DNA of 64,000 bases, taken from Ancylobacter novellus (GTDB taxonomy: Bacteria; Pseudomonadota; Alphaproteobacteria; Rhizobiales; Methylopilaceae). Location of the stretch: the NCBI GenBank assembly GCA_003241695.1, contig QFPN01000008.1, positions 124,001-188,000 on the forward strand. The letters are read 5' to 3'. Under the pieces are notes generated by a model, which was not told where the DNA came from, made no database searches, and saw nothing but the letters and a program-made list of their open reading frames with translations. Positions 1 through 8,087 of the stretch are shown here, piece by piece; the first letter of the stretch is position 1; each line of letters starts with the position of its first letter. A program made the position numbers and the translations under genes.

Positions 1-9
1 GTTCTGGAT

Positions 10-26
10 CCCGGCTCAAGGCCGGG
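10..26. repeat. Short palindromic intergenic repeat (REP-like hairpin)
   Basis: A perfect 6-bp stem, CCCGGC with GCCGGG around a 5-nt loop, lies just after the end of the FAD oxidoreductase gene. The same CCCGGC(T/C)..GCCGGG core recurs at 46191-46215, so it is probably a dispersed REP-type repeat. It may also act as a weak terminator, but there is no U-tract. Confidence 0.45.
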
Positions 27-55
27 ACAAGAGCGCGCTTCCATCGCCCGCCTCC

Positions 56-1267
56 TCACGCCGCCATCGCGAAGGAGCGGCCGAAGGCGAGGTCGTCGCG
101 CATCGCCCCGAGGGGCGCGCCGCTCGCGATCAGGTCGAGGTACCAGAGCGCGTCCGAGGCCTCGCCCACGAGGATCGCGCCGACGAGCTTGTCGTCGCGC
201 ACCACGAACTTGCGGTAGTGGCCGTGGCCCGGATCGGCGAGCAGCACGGTCTCGTCGCCGTCCTCCGCCTCGATCAGGCCGGCGGAGAACACCGAGACGC
301 CCGAGACCTTGAGGTTCGTCGACAGCAGGCTGCCGCCGTAGGGAGCATCCTCGCCGGCGAGATGCGCCGCGAGGGTCCTGGCGTGCTCGTAGGCCGGAGC
401 CACCAGCCCGTAGACCGTTCCCCGATGCTCGGCGCATTCGCCGATGGCGAAGACGGATTCGTCGGAGGTCCGCATCGCGTCGTCGACCACGATCCCGCGC
501 TTGACCTCGAAGCCCGCGGCGCGGCCAAGGCCGGCGTTCGGGCGGACCCCGCAGGCCATGATCACCATGTCGGCGGGCAGCACCTCGCCGGACATGAGCC
601 TGAGGCCCTCGACCCGCGTCTCGCCGAGGATAGCCTCGCTCTGGGCGCCGAGCGCGAAGGCGATCCCCTTGGCTTCGAGCGCGCGTTTCAACGTCTGGGC
701 GCCCGCGGCGTCGAGCTGGCGCTCCATCGGACGATCCACGAGATGCACGACCGTGGTCACGCAGCCGAGCTTGGCGAGGCCGTAGGCGGCTTCGAGCCCG
801 AGCAGCCCGCCGCCGATGACGACGGCGCGGGCGCCGGGCTTCGCCAGCGCCGCCATCTTCATGGCGTCGCAGCGGTCGCGGAAGGTCAGCACCTGGGGCA
901 GCTGGCCGCCCGGCAGCGGCAGGCGGACGGGCTCCGAACCGGTAGCGAGCACGAGCTTGTCATAGGCGACCACACGGCCGTCGCGAATGGTCACGCGCTT
1001 CGCCGCGCGGTCGATCTCGCGCGCCTCGGCGCCGGTGAAGAGACGGTAGCCGTTCGCGCCGTACCAGGCGCGCTCTTTCAGCGTGAGATCCTCGTCCGAG
1101 GCCTCACGGGCGAGGAGCGAGGAGAGCAGCACGCGGTTGTAAGCGGGCTCGGGCTCCGCGCCCACGACGGTGACGTTGTAGCGGCCGGGGCAGCGGACCT
1201 TCAGCTCCTCCAGAAGCTTCAGGCTCGCCATTCCGGCGCCGACGATCACGAGGCGTTCGCGCTCCAT
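56..1267 (-). CDS. NAD(P)/FAD-dependent oxidoreductase, NirB N-terminal-like (nitrate/nitrite assimilation)
   Basis: This 403-aa flavoprotein has two dinucleotide-binding folds: GAGMAS near residues 10-15 for FAD and GGGLLGLEAA near 152-161 for NAD(P)H. The C-terminal FAD motif is VFAIGECAEH. It matches the oxidoreductase half of assimilatory nitrite reductases (NirB/NasD) but stops at about 400 residues, so it has no [2Fe-2S], sirohaem or Fe-S reductase domain. It lies downstream of nrtA-nrtB-nrtD on the same strand, which suggests it passes electrons from NAD(P)H to a nitrate or nitrite reductase. No such reductase is in the window. The 249-bp gap to nrtD holds a paired repeat, so it may be transcribed separately. 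Substrate and partner are inferred from context. Confidence 0.8.
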   Translation of the reverse strand: MERERLVIVGAGMASLKLLEELKVRCPGRYNVTVVGAEPEPAYNRVLLSSLLAREASDEDLTLKERAWYGANGYRLFTGAEAREIDRAAKRVTIRDGRVVAYDKLVLATGSEPVRLPLPGGQLPQVLTFRDRCDAMKMAALAKPGARAVVIGGGLLGLEAAYGLAKLGCVTTVVHLVDRPMERQLDAAGAQTLKRALEAKGIAFALGAQSEAILGETRVEGLRLMSGEVLPADMVIMACGVRPNAGLGRAAGFEVKRGIVVDDAMRTSDESVFAIGECAEHRGTVYGLVAPAYEHARTLAAHLAGEDAPYGGSLLSTNLKVSGVSVFSAGLIEAEDGDETVLLADPGHGHYRKFVVRDDKLVGAILVGEASDALWYLDLIASGAPLGAMRDDLAFGRSFAMAA

Positions 1268-1309
1268 GGGTCAGGATCTCCCGAGAAGGATGAGGCGTGA
1301 CGCTAACCG

Positions 1310-1460
1310 CCCCTTCTCCCGCTTGCGGGAGAAGGTAAGGATGAGGGGGAGTGGCGATGCGGCCGGAAGATTGGACGCTTCCGCTGCGGACGCGCGCTGA
1401 TCTGATACGCCGGCGCAAACGCCCCTCACCCTTACCCTCTCCCGCACGCGGGAGAGGGGG
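1310..1460. repeat. Paired long palindromic repeat (BIME-like), copy 1
   Basis: The gap between nrtD and the FAD oxidoreductase contains two inversely oriented copies of a roughly 39-nt unit, at 1310-1349 and 1422-1460. Each folds around a CTCCCGC..GCGGGAG stem and carries a GGTAAGGATGAGGGG-type tail. The same two-armed arrangement recurs at 60409-60558 with an unrelated spacer. Rest of the 1268-1516 gap: no gene seen. Confidence 0.8.
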
Positions 1461-1516
1461 ATCGGAAGCCGCCGCGCCATGTCGCCGACCGTGTGAGAAG
1501 CGCCCGCCCCCATGGC

Positions 1517-2314
1517 TCAGGCCGCCTCGACGAACTTGTGGCGCTCGTAGAGGAACTTCAGCACCGCGGCGCGGGCCGCGATGTAGGTGCGGTCGGAGAC
1601 GAGCTCGAGCCGCTTCCTCGGCCGCGGCAGGTCGACGTCGAGGATCTCGCCGATCCGCGCCGCGGGGCCGTTGGTCATCATCACGATGCGGTCCGACAGC
1701 AGCACCGCCTCGTCGACGTCGTGCGTGATCATCAGCACGGTGTTGTTGAGCTCGGTCTGGATCTGCATGACCTGGTCCTGCAGATGGGTGCGGGTCAGCG
1801 CGTCGAGCGCGCCGAAGGGCTCGTCGAGCAGCAGCACCTTGGGCTGCATGGCGAGCGCGCGAGCGATGCCGATGCGCTGCTTCATGCCGCCGGAGATCTC
1901 GGCGGGGCGCCGGTCCTTGGCGTGCTCCATGTTCACGAGCTTGAGCTTGTGCATCACCCAGTCGTGGCGCTCCGCCTTCGACTTCGTGCGGCCGAACACC
2001 TTGTCGACCGCGAGCGCCACGTTCTCGTAAGCGGTCAGCCACGGCAGCAGGCTGTGGTTCTGGAACACGACGGCGCGCTCCGGCCCCGGCTCGTCCACGA
2101 CCTTGCCTTCGAGGAAGACCACGCCCTTGGTCGCCTTCGTGAGGCCCGCGACGATGTTGAGCAGCGTCGACTTCCCGCAGCCCGAATGGCCGATGATCGA
2201 GATGAACTCGCCCTCGTTCACCTGCAGCGAGACGTCCTTCAGCACCTCGTTTGTCATCGCTCCGCGCGAGAACGACTTGTCGACGTGCTCGATGTTGAGA
2301 AAGGCCTTGCTCAT
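1517..2314 (-). CDS. nrtD: Nitrate ABC transporter ATP-binding protein (NrtD/SsuB family)
   Basis: This 265-aa ATPase energises the nitrate importer. Walker A is GHSGCGKST, the ABC signature is EISGGMKQR, and Walker B is VLLLDEPFGALD followed by a MITHDVDEAV switch region. There is no C-terminal solute-binding domain, so it is a NrtD-type subunit rather than an NrtC fusion. The frame is open further upstream, but the start MSKAFLNIEHV at 2314 is favoured because it lies 11 nt after the nrtB stop and begins exactly at the family N-terminus. It is the third gene of nrtA-nrtB-nrtD. Family members also carry bicarbonate, sulfonate or taurine; nitrate is chosen from the neighbours. Confidence 0.9.
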   Translation of the reverse strand: MSKAFLNIEHVDKSFSRGAMTNEVLKDVSLQVNEGEFISIIGHSGCGKSTLLNIVAGLTKATKGVVFLEGKVVDEPGPERAVVFQNHSLLPWLTAYENVALAVDKVFGRTKSKAERHDWVMHKLKLVNMEHAKDRRPAEISGGMKQRIGIARALAMQPKVLLLDEPFGALDALTRTHLQDQVMQIQTELNNTVLMITHDVDEAVLLSDRIVMMTNGPAARIGEILDVDLPRPRKRLELVSDRTYIAARAAVLKFLYERHKFVEAA

Positions 2315-2325
2315 CGGTCCGGTCC

Positions 2326-3234
2326 TCACGTGTTGGAGACGCCGCGCGTGACCGCGACGGCGATGAGGGCGACGATCCGGTCGAGCACGAAGCCGACCGC
2401 GCCGACGTAGACGAGCGCGAGAATGATGTCGCTGATGCGCGACGAGTTCCACGCGTCCCAGATGAAGAAGCCGATGCCGACGCCGCCGATCAGCATTTCC
2501 GCCGCCACGATTGCGAGCCACGACAGGCCGATGCCGATGCGAAGACCCGTGAAGATGTAAGGCGCCGCCGCCGGCAGCATGATCTTCACGAAATATTCCC
2601 ACGGATTGAGCCGCAACACCTGCGCGACGTTCTTGTAGTCTTGCGGGATATTGCGGATGCCGACCGCGGTGTTGATGATCACCGGCCAGATCGCGGTGAT
2701 GAAGATCACGAAGATCGCCGAGGGCTCGCCGTCGCGGAACGCCGCGAGCGACAGCGGCAGCCAGGCGAGCGGCGGGATGGTGCGCAGCACCTGGAACACG
2801 GGATCGAGCCCGCGCATCGCCCAGGTCGAGGCGCCGACCAGCGCCCCGAGCCCGATGCCGACGACGGCCGCGAGCGCATAGCCGAGCGCGACGCGCTTCA
2901 GCGAGGCGTAGAGCTGCCAGCCGAGGCCCTTGTCGTTGCCGCCGTTGTCGTAGAACGGGTTCGCGATCAGTTCCCAGGTCTCCGCGACGACGCGCGACGG
3001 CGAGGGCAGCGACGCCGTAGGCGACCAGCACAGCACTTCCCAGAGCAGCAGCAGCGCGCCCACCGTGAGAAGCGGCGGCACGACGGTCGCCGCCCACTCC
3101 GAGGCGCGGGCTTTCGCGCGCGGGCTCAGGAAGGGCCTCGCGGCCTTCTGCGCCGGCAGCGCCACGACCGTCGCGGTCGCGGCCGGCGGCTTGAGCGGCG
3201 TCACGTTGGACGGCGCGGCGGCGGTCTGTGTCAT
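2326..3234 (-). CDS. nrtB: Nitrate ABC transporter permease
   Basis: This 302-aa inner-membrane permease is of the NrtB/SsuC type. An Ala/Pro-rich cytoplasmic N-terminus of about 45 residues precedes the first membrane segment (VVPPLLTVGALLLLWEVL). The EAA-like loop that contacts the ATPase lies in the IPQDYKNVAQVLRLNPWEYF region (about residues 194-213). Several further hydrophobic segments follow, ending in FVLDRIVALIAVAVTRG. The gene sits between nrtA and nrtD and forms the channel for the importer. The gap to nrtA is 69 nt and to nrtD 11 nt, consistent with one transcript. Confidence 0.9.
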   Translation of the reverse strand: MTQTAAAPSNVTPLKPPAATATVVALPAQKAARPFLSPRAKARASEWAATVVPPLLTVGALLLLWEVLCWSPTASLPSPSRVVAETWELIANPFYDNGGNDKGLGWQLYASLKRVALGYALAAVVGIGLGALVGASTWAMRGLDPVFQVLRTIPPLAWLPLSLAAFRDGEPSAIFVIFITAIWPVIINTAVGIRNIPQDYKNVAQVLRLNPWEYFVKIMLPAAAPYIFTGLRIGIGLSWLAIVAAEMLIGGVGIGFFIWDAWNSSRISDIILALVYVGAVGFVLDRIVALIAVAVTRGVSNT

Positions 3235-3303
3235 GCGGGTCTCCGGAAAATGGGAGGCTGACGTCGGGGCGACGGCGGGCGGCGGCCCGCCGGGAACCCG
3301 CGT

Positions 3304-4626
3304 TCAGACCATGCGCTTGATGTCGAGGCTCGCGAGGTAGTCGGCGGGCTTGTCGGGATCGAAAACCTTGCCGTCGAAGAACTTTTCGACGCCGCGCGAG
3401 GTCGAGGCCGGCACGTCGGTCACGCCGAGCGTTTTCGCGGCCTCGCGCCACAGATCCTCGCGGTTGACCTTGTCGATCAGCGCCTTGGCGTCGGTCGTTG
3501 CCGGCAGGTAGCCCCAGCGGATGTCCTCGGTGAGGAACCAGAGGTCATGGCTCTTGTAAGGATAGGACGCGTGGTCCTTCCAGAAGTGCATGATGTAGGG
3601 GCTGTTCTCGACGACGGGCTTGCCCGCGCCGTAGTCGAACTTGCCTTTCATGCGGTCGACGATGTCGGCGACCGGCGCCCCGATCCAGTTGCGCTTGGCG
3701 CAGATGGTCGCGAGCTCCTCCTTGTTCTCCATCTTCTCGCACCACTGCTGAGCCTCCATGACGGCCAGCAGCAGGGCCATGGCGGCCTTCGGGTTCTGCT
3801 CGACATAGTCGGTGCGCAGCGCGAAGGACTTCTCCGGGTGCTTGTCCCAGAGCTCGCCTGTGGTGAGCGCGGTGTAGCCGATCTTCTGGTTCTTGAGCTG
3901 TTCGTTCCACGGCTCGCAGACGCAGAAGGTGTCCATGGTGCCGACCTTCATGTTCGCCACCATCTGCGGGGGCGGAACGACGATGGTCTGGATGTCCTTG
4001 TTGGGGTCGATGCCGCCGGCCGCGAGCCAGTAGCGGATCCAGAGGTCGTGGGTGCCGCCCGGGAACGTCATGGCGGCCTTCACGTCCTTGCCCGAGGCCT
4101 TCTTCTTCTCGAGCGCGGCCTTGAAGGGCGCGGCGTCTGTCCCGAGCTTGAGGTCGGCGTATTCCTGGCCGACCGAGATGCACTGGCCCGCCACGTTGAG
4201 GCGCGCGAGGATCGTCATCGGGGTGCCGGCCTTGTTCTGGGTCATGGCTCCCGAGGTGATGAGATAGGGCATCGGCGTCAGGATGTGCGCGCCGTCGATG
4301 CCGCCGCCCCCCGAGCCCAGCACGATGTTGTCGCGCGTCGTGCCCCAGGACGACTGCTTCGACACCTCGACGTCGGTCATGCCGTATTTGTCGAAGAAGC
4401 CCTTCTCCTTGGCGACGAACAGCGGACCGGCGTCGGTCAGCGCGATATAGCCGAGCTTCGCCTTGGTCGTTTCAGGTCCCGCGCCCTGCGCGAAGACGCC
4501 CGAAGGCGCGAGGAACCGGGCTGCGGCCAGCGTCGCGGCCGCATAGGCGCCGGCGCGCAACGCCCCGCGGCGGTCGATCGCGTTGGTCAGAAAGGCGGAG
4601 GGAGAGGCCTTGGAGTCTTTGCTCAT
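3304..4626 (-). CDS. nrtA: Nitrate-binding periplasmic protein of ABC importer
   Basis: This 440-aa CmpA/NrtA-family binding protein captures nitrate in the periplasm. The N-terminus carries a Tat-like signal: a twin arginine in IDRRGALRAG, a hydrophobic stretch, and a likely cleavage site after SGVFAQG. The mature part begins TTKAKLGYIALTDAGPLFVAKEKG, as in this family. The frame extends upstream to 4698, but that would include leader and terminator sequence, so the start MSKDSKASPS at 4626 is used; GGAG lies upstream. Expression should be controlled by the leader at 4697-4770. NasS (4997-6097) is a paralogue without a signal peptide. Confidence 0.92.
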   Translation of the reverse strand: MSKDSKASPSAFLTNAIDRRGALRAGAYAAATLAAARFLAPSGVFAQGAGPETTKAKLGYIALTDAGPLFVAKEKGFFDKYGMTDVEVSKQSSWGTTRDNIVLGSGGGGIDGAHILTPMPYLITSGAMTQNKAGTPMTILARLNVAGQCISVGQEYADLKLGTDAAPFKAALEKKKASGKDVKAAMTFPGGTHDLWIRYWLAAGGIDPNKDIQTIVVPPPQMVANMKVGTMDTFCVCEPWNEQLKNQKIGYTALTTGELWDKHPEKSFALRTDYVEQNPKAAMALLLAVMEAQQWCEKMENKEELATICAKRNWIGAPVADIVDRMKGKFDYGAGKPVVENSPYIMHFWKDHASYPYKSHDLWFLTEDIRWGYLPATTDAKALIDKVNREDLWREAAKTLGVTDVPASTSRGVEKFFDGKVFDPDKPADYLASLDIKRMV

Positions 4627-4696
4627 CGGGTCCGTCGAAGCTCCGTTTCGCCCGGTCGGGCGGGTCGAGGGCCGCCCGTCTCCATGAGCCGGGCAC

Positions 4697-4770
4697 AAAA
4701 AAAGCCGCTGAAACGACGAGCGGACTTCGCGCGTCGGTTCAGCGGCGGTGCTGAGCGCCCTTCATTGGGC
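4697..4770 (-). promoter_or_regulatory. nrtA leader: ANTAR (NasT) antitermination element with overlapping intrinsic terminator
   Basis: Read on the minus strand, two hairpins with hexanucleotide loops precede nrtA. Hairpin 1 (4757-4770) is GCCC[AATGAA]GGGC and hairpin 2 (4739-4754) is TCAGC[ACCGCC]GCTGA. Both loops have A at position 1 and G at position 4, the known signature of ANTAR-protein RNA targets. The 3' arm of hairpin 2 is shared with the 5' arm (4738-4746) of a strong terminator, GCCGCTGAA with TTCAGCGGC (4704-4712), extended by an inner CGACG/CGTCG pairing and followed by seven U (4697-4703). Hairpin 2 and the terminator therefore exclude each other. I infer that NasT stabilises hairpin 2 and allows read-through. 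Confidence 0.85.
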
Positions 4771-4819
4771 CGAGGGTTCGTACGTCAGCGCCGACGCGGG
4801 AACCGTTCGCCCATGTCCA

Positions 4820-4835
4820 TACAAATCACGTGCCA
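4820..4835 (-). promoter_or_regulatory. Candidate sigma-54 (-24/-12) promoter for nrtABD
   Basis: The minus strand reads CTGGCACG-TGAT-TTGTA. The -24 element TGGCACG is perfect and the -12 element TTGTA differs by one base from TTGCA, with the required 10-nt spacing between GG and the -12 G. It would start transcription near 4809, about 40 nt before the first ANTAR hairpin. This fits NtrC-type nitrogen control on top of nitrate-specific antitermination. An AT-rich tract lies just upstream (4845-4865). I could not identify a convincing NtrC site. The remainder of the 4627-4996 gap contains no gene. Confidence 0.6.
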
Positions 4836-4996
4836 GACGGCCGCAGACATTAAAATTGCTTCAATTCTGAGGAGCGCCCGCTGTATGCCGATGGCGTGAT
4901 ACGCCCAGGTCGGCGCCGCGTTTGCACGAGAACCGGCGCCCTCTTTTAATGCGCTGCACAATAACTGAGCTGGCCGGGAGAGGATCGAAGGGCTCG

Positions 4997-6097
4997 TCAG
5001 CGCTCGAACGTCGTGATTTCGGGACCGCCGGGCGCTGCGCCCGACAGGCCAAGCGCGGCGTCATAGATCTCCGGACGATAGACCGCGGCGGCCTCCTGCG
5101 CCGAGGAGGCGCCCGCCTGTCCAAAGCGGACCATCTGCGCGTGCAGCCACAACGCATGGCGCGGGTCGGGACGGGTTTCCCCGGCTTTGTCGAAGATCAG
5201 GTAATCAGCGTCCGATCGCGCCTCCCCGCCGCGTCCGGTCGGCAGCCGTCCGTCGAGCGTCCGCCTGACGATGTCGGCCGGGACGTCGAGCCGGTCCCGG
5301 GCCGCGAGCCGCTCGGCCGCCTCCGCGGCGTTGGCGGGGTCGGCGAGCCAGCGCGCCGCGGCGGCGCAGGACCGGATCAGCCGCTCCGCAACGCCACGCC
5401 GCTCCGCAAGCCGGTCGTCGCGCATCGCAAGCACTTTTTCAGGACAATTGCGGACGAGGTCGACGCCGAGATGGACGATCCGCCCGATGCCGAGATCGAC
5501 CGCGACGGAATTCCAGGGCGCGCCGACGCAGAAGCCCTCGACATGGCCCTGCTCCAGCGCGTCCACCATGAAGGGCGGCGGAACCACGGCGAGCCGCACG
5601 TCGACGTCCGGCTCCAGGCCGGCGGCGACGAGCCAAAGCCGCAGGAGATAGTTGTGGGTCGAGAACGGAAACGTCATGCCGAGCGTCGGGGCCTGCTCGC
5701 CGTTTCGGCGCCGCGCCGCGACGATTTCGGCGAGCACGCGTCCCGTCGCCCGCGGGTCGGTCGGATCGGCGCCCGGTTCGAGGCGCGCGAACAGCTCGTC
5801 GTGAAGCGCCGGCGACAGCGTCACGGCGTTGCCGTTCAGCCCGAGCGCCATCGGCGCGGCGAGCTTCGCCTTCATCGGCCCGAGGCCGAGCGTGGTCGCG
5901 ATCGCGAGCGGGGCCAGCAGATGGGCGGCGTCGAAATGGCCGAGGACGAGCCGGTCGCGGATGTTCGACCAGGACACCTCGCGCACGAGTTCGACCTTCA
6001 GCCCTTCGGCCGCCGCGAAGCCGACTTCCGCGGCCATGATCGGAATGGCGGCGTCCACCAGCGGGATGAAGCCGATCCTCACGGTGTCGAGGCTCAT
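4997..6097 (-). CDS. nasS: Nitrate sensor NasS (NrtA-like, cytoplasmic)
   Basis: This 366-aa protein has the CmpA/NrtA fold (starts MSLDTVRIGFIPLVDAAIP) but lacks any signal peptide, the hallmark of NasS, the cytoplasmic nitrate/nitrite sensor. In characterised NasST systems NasS binds and silences NasT and releases it when nitrate is present. Its ATG overlaps the nasT stop in a 4-nt ATGA, so the two are translated together in balanced amounts. The frame is open far upstream inside nasT and the LysR gene, but only this start matches the family. The position directly before the nrtA leader supports the function. Confidence 0.88.
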   Translation of the reverse strand: MSLDTVRIGFIPLVDAAIPIMAAEVGFAAAEGLKVELVREVSWSNIRDRLVLGHFDAAHLLAPLAIATTLGLGPMKAKLAAPMALGLNGNAVTLSPALHDELFARLEPGADPTDPRATGRVLAEIVAARRRNGEQAPTLGMTFPFSTHNYLLRLWLVAAGLEPDVDVRLAVVPPPFMVDALEQGHVEGFCVGAPWNSVAVDLGIGRIVHLGVDLVRNCPEKVLAMRDDRLAERRGVAERLIRSCAAAARWLADPANAAEAAERLAARDRLDVPADIVRRTLDGRLPTGRGGEARSDADYLIFDKAGETRPDPRHALWLHAQMVRFGQAGASSAQEAAAVYRPEIYDAALGLSGAAPGGPEITTFER

Positions 6098-6681
6098 TTC
6101 AGCAGCTCCGCCGCGGTCACGACCGCATGGGCGATCTCGGAGATCTTCTTCTTCTCGTTCATCGCGACCGTGCGCAGCAGCGCATAGGCCTGTTCTTCGC
6201 CGATGTTCTTCTGGCGCATCAGCACGCCCTTGGCGCGGTCGACGATCTTGCGCTCCTCGAGCTGGCTTTTCGCCTGGTCGAGTTCGGCCTTGAGGGTCGC
6301 GAACGCCCGGTGGCGGCGGATCATCGTGTCGACGATCGGCTTGACGCGCTCCTTCTTCAGCCCGTCGACCACATAGGCCGAGACGCCGGCGTCGATCGCG
6401 GCCTCGATCGAGGCGGAGTCGGTCTGGTCCACGAACATGCCGACCGGACGCTTCACGGCCCGGCTCACCTGAAACATCGCCTCGAGCACGTCGCGGCTCG
6501 GGTTTTCGAGGTCGATCAGAATGACGTCCGGATCGATCGCATAGATCCGGTCGAGCAGATTGGCGTGGTCGGCGATCCGCATGACCAGGGCGTGCCCGGC
6601 GTCGCGCAGACCCTCCTCCAGGATCGCGGCGCGCACCGGGCTCTCGTCGATCAGCAGGATCTTCAGGGGACGGTCTGGCAT
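6094..6681 (-). CDS. nasT: ANTAR-domain response regulator / antiterminator NasT
   Basis: This 195-aa protein has an N-terminal pseudo-receiver domain (KILLIDES at 7-14, Asp57 in VILIDLENP), a short coiled linker (about 130-145), and a C-terminal ANTAR RNA-binding domain at about 145-190 (DRAKGVLMRQKNIGEEQAY). NasT binds paired hexaloop hairpins in nascent RNA and prevents terminator formation when freed from NasS. A matching target lies in the nrtA leader at 4739-4770. Transcribed first in the nasT-nasS unit; the 48-bp gap to the LysR stop suggests the LysR gene could be read into it. Confidence 0.92.
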   Translation of the reverse strand: MPDRPLKILLIDESPVRAAILEEGLRDAGHALVMRIADHANLLDRIYAIDPDVILIDLENPSRDVLEAMFQVSRAVKRPVGMFVDQTDSASIEAAIDAGVSAYVVDGLKKERVKPIVDTMIRRHRAFATLKAELDQAKSQLEERKIVDRAKGVLMRQKNIGEEQAYALLRTVAMNEKKKISEIAHAVVTAAELLK

Positions 6682-6729
6682 GGCCTCTCGAAACAGGAGC
6701 CGGACCGTCTCGGCGGCCGGACCGGTCTC

Positions 6730-7575
6730 CTAACGTAGAATCGCCCGCGTGCCCGCCGCGAGCGCGCGGATCGCCGCGCCCGCCTGCGGAGAACGCGCCC
6801 GCGCGAGCAGCGCCACCGGCGACGCGCCGAGCGGCGGCAGGCCGAGCTCCGGCCCGCGATCGGGCGCGCCGTCGCTGCCGGCGCGCCCCATGGGAGCGAC
6901 GCCGAAGCCTGCGGCCGCGCCCGCGACGAGCGCCGCGCAGCTTCCGGCCACGAAAGCCTCCCGCCAGGCGAAGCCCGCAGTCTCCAGCGCCCGCACCGCC
7001 GCAGCCCGGACGCCGCAGGGCGCGCCGAGCGTCGCGAGCGGCGCCGGCTCTCCCGGCTTCAGGCGGAACGACGAGGCCGCGCGCCAGCCGAGCGGGTCCT
7101 CGCCGAGCAGCTCGCCCTCCCCGCCTCCCGCCTCGCGCCGCACCACGGCGGCGTCGAGCGCCCCTGCCTCGAACAACGCCCGGATCTCCTGCGACAGGCC
7201 GACGCGCACCTCGAGCGTGGCCTGCGGCGGAAGCGCGTCGCGAACCGGGCCGAGCAGCCGGCCGAGCGAGGCGCCAAGCGCGTGGTCGCTCGCCCCGATC
7301 GCGAAATGGACCGCCGGCTCTCGGCCGAACCCGAGCGCCGCGTCGTGGGCCGCGAGCAGATCTCTGGCGCGCGCGAGAAAGATCTCGCCATCGGCGGTCG
7401 GCCGCACGAAGCGCGGGCTGCGGTCGAGCAGCCTTCGGCCCAGGCGGCCTTCGAGCGCCTTGATGCGCTGGCTGACGACCGGCTGGGCGGTGTTCGCGGC
7501 CTCGGCGGCTCGCGTGAGATTGCCGAGATCGGCCGCCAGCACGAACAGACGGACGGATTCGAGATCGAGCATCAT
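6730..7575 (-). CDS. LysR family transcriptional regulator
   Basis: This 281-aa regulator has an N-terminal winged helix-turn-helix (MLDLESVRLFVLAADLGNLTRAAEA, then the recognition helix with TAQPVVSQRIKALE) and a C-terminal periplasmic-binding-like effector domain. It is divergent from a tautomerase gene (7671), the usual layout for a LysR regulator and its target, with inverted repeats in the 95-bp gap. It could start at 7575 or at the next codon, also ATG. The effector is unknown. It is followed on the same strand by nasT, but nothing in the sequence ties it to nitrate. Confidence 0.85.
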   Translation of the reverse strand: MMLDLESVRLFVLAADLGNLTRAAEAANTAQPVVSQRIKALEGRLGRRLLDRSPRFVRPTADGEIFLARARDLLAAHDAALGFGREPAVHFAIGASDHALGASLGRLLGPVRDALPPQATLEVRVGLSQEIRALFEAGALDAAVVRREAGGGEGELLGEDPLGWRAASSFRLKPGEPAPLATLGAPCGVRAAAVRALETAGFAWREAFVAGSCAALVAGAAAGFGVAPMGRAGSDGAPDRGPELGLPPLGASPVALLARARSPQAGAAIRALAAGTRAILR

Positions 7576-7586
7576 TACGTTTCACG

Positions 7587-7621
7587 ATGATGATTATGCA
7601 CCATCATATCGTTCTTATGAT
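7587..7621. promoter_or_regulatory. Inverted repeats, candidate LysR operator
   Basis: The LysR/tautomerase gap holds two nested palindromes: ATGATG-N9-CATCAT (7587-7607) and ATCATA-N7-TATGAT (7616-7621 pairing with 7603-7608). They contain ATC..GAT pairs and T-N11-A spacing typical of LysR boxes, and the tract is AT-rich compared with its surroundings. Operator function is inferred. Confidence 0.5.
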
Positions 7622-7670
7622 GATCGGCCAAGCGCATGGATGAGCTCGCGAAACCCAACGGAGTTCAGCC

Positions 7671-8075
7671 ATGCCCATGATCGTCGTCCGCTACGCGACG
7701 CCCGCCGCCCGCGAGGGCGTCGACGCGGAGATCGCCGCGCTCGCCTCGCGCCTCGCCGCGGAAACGCTCGGCAAGGATCCCGCAGTCACCGCCGTGCTGG
7801 TCGAGGAGGCCGATCCGAAGACCTGGTGGGTCGCGGGCGTTCGTCCCGCCGAGCAGGGGCTCTCCGCCTTCTGGCTCGACATCAAGATCACCGCCGGGAC
7901 GAACGTCAAAAGCGAGACGGCGGCCTTCGTGCGGGCGACGTTCGAAGGGATGTCCGGCCTGCTCGGTCCGATCCACGAGGAGAGCTACGTGCTGGTCCAC
8001 GCCGTCGACGGCGACGCCTACGGTTTCGGCGGCCGAACCCAGAACGCGCGCTGGGCGGAAGCGCTGCCCGGCTGA
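7671..8075 (+). CDS. 4-oxalocrotonate tautomerase family protein
   Basis: This 134-aa protein begins MPMIVVRYA, giving the N-terminal proline after Met removal that is the catalytic base of the tautomerase superfamily. At this length it fits a protein with two beta-alpha-beta units rather than the 62-residue single-unit form. A GGAG ribosome site lies about 7 nt before the ATG. It is divergent from a LysR regulator that probably controls it. The substrate is unknown; family members isomerise keto/enol acids in aromatic degradation. It ends 12 bp from the convergent olsB stop. Confidence 0.75.
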   Translation: MPMIVVRYATPAAREGVDAEIAALASRLAAETLGKDPAVTAVLVEEADPKTWWVAGVRPAEQGLSAFWLDIKITAGTNVKSETAAFVRATFEGMSGLLGPIHEESYVLVHAVDGDAYGFGGRTQNARWAEALPG

Positions 8076-8087
8076 ACCGGGCGACGC

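Noticed and set aside
4681..4698. Alternative nrtA start at 4698
   Set aside because: It lies at the U-tract of the leader terminator; translation from there would start before the terminator is passed, and the extension is not conserved.
4920..4985. NtrC-binding site upstream of the sigma-54-like promoter
   Set aside because: TGTGCAGCGCATT resembles half-sites but does not fit the TGCACC-N5-GGTGCA pattern.
4997..7585. A single 862-codon minus-strand frame spanning nasS, nasT and the LysR gene
   Set aside because: Only the last 366 codons match a family (NasS). The rest is out of frame with the intact nasT and LysR genes.
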